DNA from: Verrucomicrobiales bacterium
GTDB lineage: Bacteria > Verrucomicrobiota > Verrucomicrobiia > Verrucomicrobiales > V1-33
Reading direction: 5' to 3'
NCBI GenBank assembly: GCA_018003315.1
Contig: JAGNEJ010000001.1
Span: 1 to 64,000, forward strand
DNA length: 64,000 nucleotides
Below are positions 59,969 to 64,000 of this stretch, piece by piece (position 1 is the first letter of the stretch; each line of letters begins with the position of its first letter). Below the pieces are notes generated by a model. It saw nothing but the letters and a program-made list of their open reading frames with translations. It was not told the DNA's origin and searched no databases. A program made the position numbers and the translations under genes.

Positions 59969-61561
59969 GTGATCCGCGGCGCATCCCCTCCATTTTCCCC
60001 TCCCCAAGTGCTGCCTTTCCCACCGCGTTTCCCGGCGTTGATCCGGAGCCTCTGCTCCCTGCTGGCGGTGTGGAGCGCCCATTTCGCCACGGCCACGCCC
60101 GGGACGCAGGAGAGCCTGCAGACCCTTCCCCGGCTGGAAGTCAGCGATCGCCTCGAAATCCCCCCGTCGCGCCTGACACAACGCCAGGCGGACTTTTTCG
60201 GAATCTACGAGCACCACGGCGGGCGCAAAATCGGCTGGATGTCCGTCTCCCGGCAGCCTTCCACCCACGACGGGCGTCCGTCCATCCGGATCATTCACCA
60301 CTCGGAATTTCTGGTTAGCGTCGAAGGGCATCCCGTCCGCAACACCACGGTTGAAGAGTATCATTTTTCCGCAGCCGCTCCCCACGCCCTGCTGGGCGCC
60401 CGCTGCGCGGAGACGCTCAAACATTTCCGCAAATCCATCGTGCTCCGTCCCAAATCCCTCGGAGCCTGGCAGGCGGAAATCACCGAAGGCAGGGAACGCC
60501 GCACCGTCACCGCGGCCAAAGTGGACCTCCACCTCAGCGACCTGCTGTCCCCCGCCCTCTGGGCTGCCGATCCTTCCCGGCGCACCGGCGACTGCTTCAG
60601 CACCGCCGCCTTCGACTTTCAAGACCTCACCGGCTATGCCCAACGGCATAAATTTCTCGGCCCTTCCCACGCTCCGGACGCCGCCGAAGGCTGGCTGGAA
60701 TTTGAAACCGAAGACACCCGGGACCATTGCCGCAGCCGCTTCACCTGCGACGCCGACGGCACCGTCCGCTGGGCACTCATCGCCGGTGCCACCGAACGGC
60801 GCGGCGAACCCGAAGCCCATGCCCGCAGCCTGCCGCAACCCACCGATCTCTTTGCGGACAGCGTCGTGCCCATCGACCTTCCGCTCGGCGAACCGAACGC
60901 CACCATTTCCTCCATCAAAGTCCGACTCTGCGGTCCGGACGTCACCGGCATTGCCTCCACCGCCCTGCAAAAGGTCGAAACCGCTCCGGATGGCAAAAGC
61001 GCCGTCATCGCCGTGGGACGCACCGCCGGCAGACCGGTCGCGGCCACTGCGGAGGAAATGGCCGTCCACCTCAAGGCCACCCCGCTCCTGCCCATCGGCG
61101 ACCCGCGCATTCAGGCCCTGGCCCGCAGCGCCATTGCAGATGCCCGCACTCCGCTGGAAAAAGTCCAGCGCCTGCTCGCCAAAGTGGAGACCTTCATCGT
61201 CAACGATGCCACTGCCACCCCGCTGAGCCTTTTCGACCTGCTGAGAATCCGCCGCGGCGACTGCACCGAACACGCCCTGCTTTTCAACGCCCTGGCCCGC
61301 GCCTCCGGCATTCCCTGCCGCGAAGTCACCGGCTATCTCTACCTGGGCGACCAGCGCCGCGCCTTCGGCGGCCACGCTTGGTGTGAAGTCGTTCTCGACG
61401 GCCACTGGCACGCTGTGGACCCCACCTGGAACCAGTTCGACCTCGACGCCGCGCACATCCACCTCGCCAGCGGCCCGGCCACCCCGCGCATGGCCCGATT
61501 CCTCTCCGGCGGGTTGAGCATGGAACGACTGGACCTGGTGCGCATCCCGCGGCGAAAATAA
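59969..61561 (+). CDS. Exported transglutaminase-like protein
   Basis: A 530-residue protein starting at a GTG (59969), with an N-terminal hydrophobic segment (LIRSLCSLLAVWSAHFATA) as signal peptide. The C-terminal transglutaminase core carries the Cys in RRGDCTEHALLFNALARA, the His in FGGHAWCEVVLDG and the Asp in WHAVDPTWNQFDLDA. The preceding 370 residues form a beta-rich domain of the kind found before bacterial transglutaminase/protease domains. It may act as a protease or peptide-crosslinking enzyme in the envelope. Last gene of the ymdB-panE operon. Confidence 0.87.
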   Translation: MIRGASPPFSPPQVLPFPPRFPALIRSLCSLLAVWSAHFATATPGTQESLQTLPRLEVSDRLEIPPSRLTQRQADFFGIYEHHGGRKIGWMSVSRQPSTHDGRPSIRIIHHSEFLVSVEGHPVRNTTVEEYHFSAAAPHALLGARCAETLKHFRKSIVLRPKSLGAWQAEITEGRERRTVTAAKVDLHLSDLLSPALWAADPSRRTGDCFSTAAFDFQDLTGYAQRHKFLGPSHAPDAAEGWLEFETEDTRDHCRSRFTCDADGTVRWALIAGATERRGEPEAHARSLPQPTDLFADSVVPIDLPLGEPNATISSIKVRLCGPDVTGIASTALQKVETAPDGKSAVIAVGRTAGRPVAATAEEMAVHLKATPLLPIGDPRIQALARSAIADARTPLEKVQRLLAKVETFIVNDATATPLSLFDLLRIRRGDCTEHALLFNALARASGIPCREVTGYLYLGDQRRAFGGHAWCEVVLDGHWHAVDPTWNQFDLDAAHIHLASGPATPRMARFLSGGLSMERLDLVRIPRRK

Positions 61562-61649
61562 TCCTCCGCCGTCCCCAACCCGGAACTTCCGCTAAAATCC
61601 CGTTGCGTCAGCGGCAACCGGCGCTAGACATTGGCGGCTCGCAACTCAG

Positions 61650-61724
61650 GCGCGATTAGCTCAGTGGTAGAGCGCTTGCTTCACACGCAAGAAGTCGCAG
61701 GTTCGAACCCTGCATCGCGCACCA
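61650..61724 (+). tRNA. tRNA-Val (anticodon CAC)
   Basis: A 75-nt cloverleaf with encoded CCA. Acceptor arms GCGCGAT / ATCGCGC, D-arm TAGCTCAGTGGTAGAGC, anticodon arm CTTGC-TTCACAC-GCAAG with anticodon CAC (reads GTG), and T-arm GCAGG-TTCGAAC-CCTGC. Discriminator A. Confidence 0.96.
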
Positions 61725-61913
61725 TTCCGGCGAAGCCCCCCCCACCGCAGAACATGCCCGGGTGCCGCCAAAGGCGAAATGGCCCGACTTTGATCCCTGC
61801 CCGGATCACCGCGGACCGCTCCAGCCGTGGTCGTCACCATGGGGGAGGAATTCGCCAAAGGGGCTTGCGGGGAGCGGGCGATGACCGACCGATGAGGCAA
61901 TTCTGCCTCCCCT

Positions 61914-62783
61914 GTGTACCTTCTTCTGCCACTGGTCGCCGCTGCCATTTACACCGTCTCTGCGCTGTTTTTCAAACAGGCCTATGCCCGCGGAGTCGGA
62001 CCGAACCAGGCCTTTTACCTGGCAAACATCCTTGCCTCCTGCCTTTTTGTCTGGCTTTGGATGTTCGGTGGCAGCGTGCCTGCGGCAGACCTGTGGCGTC
62101 CGGCATTCATCGCCTGCCTGCACTACATCGGGGGCTGGGCCACATTTCTGGCGATGCGCGAGGGGGACGTGTCGATGGTGACACCGGTTCTGGGTTCCAA
62201 AATCGTCTTTGTGGCCCTGTTTGAAGCGCTGGTGGCCGGGCAGGTGCTGCCGTGGACGCTGTGGGTGGCGGCATTGGCGGCATCCGGTGGGATTTTTCTG
62301 ATTGGCTTCCGGGATTTCCGCCAGGGCCGGGGCAGTCCGGTGGCATTTTTTCTGGCCATTGCCAGTTGTCTGTGTTTTGGCATTTCCGACATTTTCACTC
62401 AAATGTGGGGGACCCGTTATGGTGGTCTGGCATTTCTGGGGGCCAACGCCGCGGCATTGGGAGTGTATTCCCTGATCCACGCAGCATTGACCGGACCGCG
62501 CCAGTTGTTGCTGCCTGCGGGCACGCGCGTTCCGGTGCTGCTGGGTTCCTGCGCCCTGGCTGCCCAGGGATTCCTCATTGCCTACTCCCTGATGGTTTTC
62601 AACGACGCCACCGGGGTCAATGTGGTCTATGCAACCCGGGGGCTGTGGTCGCTGGTGCTGGTGTGGTTTGCCGGAAAATGGTTTGAAAACCACGAACGCC
62701 GCACCAGCCGGGACGCCCTGCTCTGGCGGGCTGCGGGATCAGCCCTGGTCTTGGCCGCTGTGGCTCTCGCGTTCGCACGGTAG
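61914..62783 (+). CDS. EamA-family (DMT) membrane transporter
   Basis: A 289-residue protein starting at a GTG (61914), with about ten hydrophobic segments in two halves (YLLLPLVAAAIYTVSALFF; LPWTLWVAALAASGGIFLIG; AFFLAIASCLCFGISDIF; ALVLAAVALAF), the layout of two EamA repeats. Such proteins export metabolites such as amino acids or import sugars; the substrate is unknown. It sits alone between tRNA-Val and the atp operon. Confidence 0.87.
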   Translation: MYLLLPLVAAAIYTVSALFFKQAYARGVGPNQAFYLANILASCLFVWLWMFGGSVPAADLWRPAFIACLHYIGGWATFLAMREGDVSMVTPVLGSKIVFVALFEALVAGQVLPWTLWVAALAASGGIFLIGFRDFRQGRGSPVAFFLAIASCLCFGISDIFTQMWGTRYGGLAFLGANAAALGVYSLIHAALTGPRQLLLPAGTRVPVLLGSCALAAQGFLIAYSLMVFNDATGVNVVYATRGLWSLVLVWFAGKWFENHERRTSRDALLWRAAGSALVLAAVALAFAR

Positions 62784-62879
62784 CCGCCGCCGATACGGTA
62801 CAGCGCCCCTCCCCGTTCCGGACTCGCGAGCCCTGCATTGCAACCGCACCGGCTCGGCACCCCGGCCTCACGGCGGGAC

Positions 62880-62899
62880 TTTGTGAAAAATTTCACAAA
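62880..62899. promoter_or_regulatory. Palindromic operator candidate upstream of atpB
   Basis: TTTGTGAAA, AA, TTTCACAAA: a perfect 9-bp inverted repeat with a 2-nt centre, 145 nt before the atpB start. The TGTGA/TCACA half sites resemble CRP/FNR-family boxes but with shorter spacing than CRP's. No other gene is seen in the 260-nt gap. Confidence 0.55.
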
Positions 62900-63043
62900 T
62901 TGGGCTTGCGGCAAAATCTGTTTCCGTCTATGCAGGCAGCCCGAGTGCCGGAGGCTGCGTTGACTCCGAATGCGGTGTGGACTCCGGCGCTTCCCGGTTG
63001 TTCGCCGCCCCGGCACAGATTTGCCGATTTCTTTATCGTCCCT

Positions 63044-63985
63044 ATGTTTCTTTCATCCCTTGCAGCATCCGGCCTCGCCCTGCTGGCGAACGCGACTCCG
63101 GTGGAATCCACGGGCCACGAGGCTGCGGGCGGCCATGGAGGCGGTGAGCACCATGGCGTCAGCGGTGCGGCATCCGATCTGTTCGGCTATTTCACCAATT
63201 CCATGCTCACGGCAGCCATCGTGTGCGTGCTGGTCATCCTCTTTGTGCGCAGTGCCATGCGCCGCCCCGCGCTCATTCCCGGACGCAAGCAGAACTTCGT
63301 GGAATTCCTCGTCGAATTCCTCTACAAGCAGGTCGAAATCATCCTCGGCCCCAAAGTCGCCCCCAAAGCCTTCCCGCTGCTCGGCACCATCTTCATCTTC
63401 GTGCTCGTTTCCAACTACCTCGGCCTGCTGCCCGGGGTGGGCACCATCGGCCTGGAACCGGCATCCGATGTCAAAAGCGCCTTCTCGGTGCACAGCATCA
63501 CCACCCCGCTCTTGCGCCCGTCCACCGCGGACATGAACATGACCATCGCCATCGCGATCGTCGCCACCATCATCTGGTTCATTCTCACCATGCTGGAGAT
63601 TGGCCCCTGGGGATTCATCGTGCACACCTTTGGTCCCAAGGGCGGCCTCAAGGGGTTCATGAAATTCGGTCTCATGCCCATTTTTTTCGTCGTCGGACTC
63701 ATCGAGATTTTCTCCATTGTCTTCCGTCCGGTTTCCCTGTCGTTTCGACTTTACGGAAACATCTTTGCCGGGGAAAACCTGCTGCACACCATGTCCGGCC
63801 TGGTGAAGGGAAATGCCTTCGTCGAATTTCTTTTCAGCGTGCTGCTGCCCATTCCGTTTTACTTTATGGAACTGCTGGTGGGGCTGCTGCAGGCGATGGT
63901 CTTTGCCCTGCTCTGCGCGGTTTACATCCAGTTGACCACCTCCCACGACGAGAGTCACGGACCCGAAGGGGAGCACGCCCACTGA
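63044..63985 (+). CDS. atpB: ATP synthase F0 subunit a
   Basis: A 313-residue membrane protein from the ATG at 63044. The N-terminal extension is Gly/His-rich (GHEAAGGHGGGEHHG). The proton-channel helix has the essential Arg and the conserved Asn in VSLSFRLYGNIFAGE, and later FVEFLFSVLLPIPFYFMELL with Glu. Earlier NYLGLLPGVG and MNMTIAIAIVATIIW are also family features. It should be the first structural gene of an atp operon (atpB-E-F-H-A-G-D-C) that continues beyond the right edge; the 15 nt after the stop contain nothing else. Confidence 0.96.
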   Translation: MFLSSLAASGLALLANATPVESTGHEAAGGHGGGEHHGVSGAASDLFGYFTNSMLTAAIVCVLVILFVRSAMRRPALIPGRKQNFVEFLVEFLYKQVEIILGPKVAPKAFPLLGTIFIFVLVSNYLGLLPGVGTIGLEPASDVKSAFSVHSITTPLLRPSTADMNMTIAIAIVATIIWFILTMLEIGPWGFIVHTFGPKGGLKGFMKFGLMPIFFVVGLIEIFSIVFRPVSLSFRLYGNIFAGENLLHTMSGLVKGNAFVEFLFSVLLPIPFYFMELLVGLLQAMVFALLCAVYIQLTTSHDESHGPEGEHAH

Positions 63986-64000
63986 GAGACGCTTTTTTGC

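Noticed and set aside
59951-61462. Minus-strand open frame of 503 codons, Gly/Val-rich
   Set aside because: Antisense to the transglutaminase-like gene, whose Cys-His-Asp motifs are intact.

Overview
The window reads as a piece of a G+C-rich, Gram-negative chromosome, most likely from a member of the Verrucomicrobiota (PVC group). This is an inference from gene content: a DUF1549/DUF1553 protein with a CxxCH motif, tandem DUF1080 domains, ThuA, DUF3500, a Tat-exported Gfo/Idh/MocA oxidoreductase, a very large beta-strand-repeat passenger with the 'ADPDxDRLANAVEF' type C-terminus common in this phylum, and several Tat-type SRRRFL signals. Outer-membrane barrels, a TonB-like start, DegP and LPS-type glycosyltransferases support a double membrane. 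No rRNA gene is present, so the placement is not proven.

Layout. 1-4.7 kb: a TonB-like gene running off the edge, an outer-membrane protein, a histidine kinase with an NtrC-type regulator that has lost its GAFTGA loop, and a small beta-barrel protein with clear promoter and terminator. 4.9-10.9 kb: a full-length PelA-like hydrolase/deacetylase without other pel genes, two secreted unknowns and a phytoene-dehydrogenase-like flavoprotein. 11-15.5 kb: a GYF_2 protein, then the classic rpsO-pnp pair, here separated by a terminator and a strongly structured spacer, and an exported methyltransferase. 15.7-22.6 kb: the accessory region. It holds a GT25/GT14-like fusion, a GT8-like gene, and a 739-bp direct duplication of the GT8-like gene. 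The two copies bracket an A+T-richer island with two unknown exported proteins in a translationally coupled pair, ending in an IS66 remnant. The second copy is fused in frame to the IS66 transposase tail and abuts a beheaded sugar-isomerase gene.

22.6-29.5 kb: a coupled FHA-cyclase and membrane repeat-protein pair, rplI with a textbook promoter, dienelactone hydrolase, an M28-like protein lacking the metal ligands, a small membrane protein and hemB. 29.6-41.1 kb: secreted, planctomycete/verrucomicrobial-type degradative functions (DUF1080 x2, AraC regulator, DUF1549/1553, phosphoesterase, DUF3500, ThuA), an ABC-F ATPase, an orphan nucleotidyltransferase-fold protein and an exported HhH protein with a histone-like tail. 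41.2-48.5 kb: queF-queC coupled to a spermidine-synthase-like enzyme, a beta-hydroxyacid dehydrogenase, a membrane protein, a BSP-type metallopeptidase, a secreted unknown and a Gfo/Idh/MocA oxidoreductase. 48.6-64 kb: the giant passenger, a DegP-type protease, a divergent LysR / pirin-DoxX unit, an amidase divergent from ymdB-panE-transglutaminase, tRNA-Val(CAC), an EamA transporter and atpB, the presumed first gene of an ATP synthase operon, preceded by a perfect palindrome.

Most genes are single or in short operons. The strongest candidates for something undescribed are the duplicated-glycosyltransferase island (17.7-22.6 kb) with its two unknown exported proteins, the GAFTGA-less regulator, the FHA-cyclase pair and the metal-less M28 homologue.
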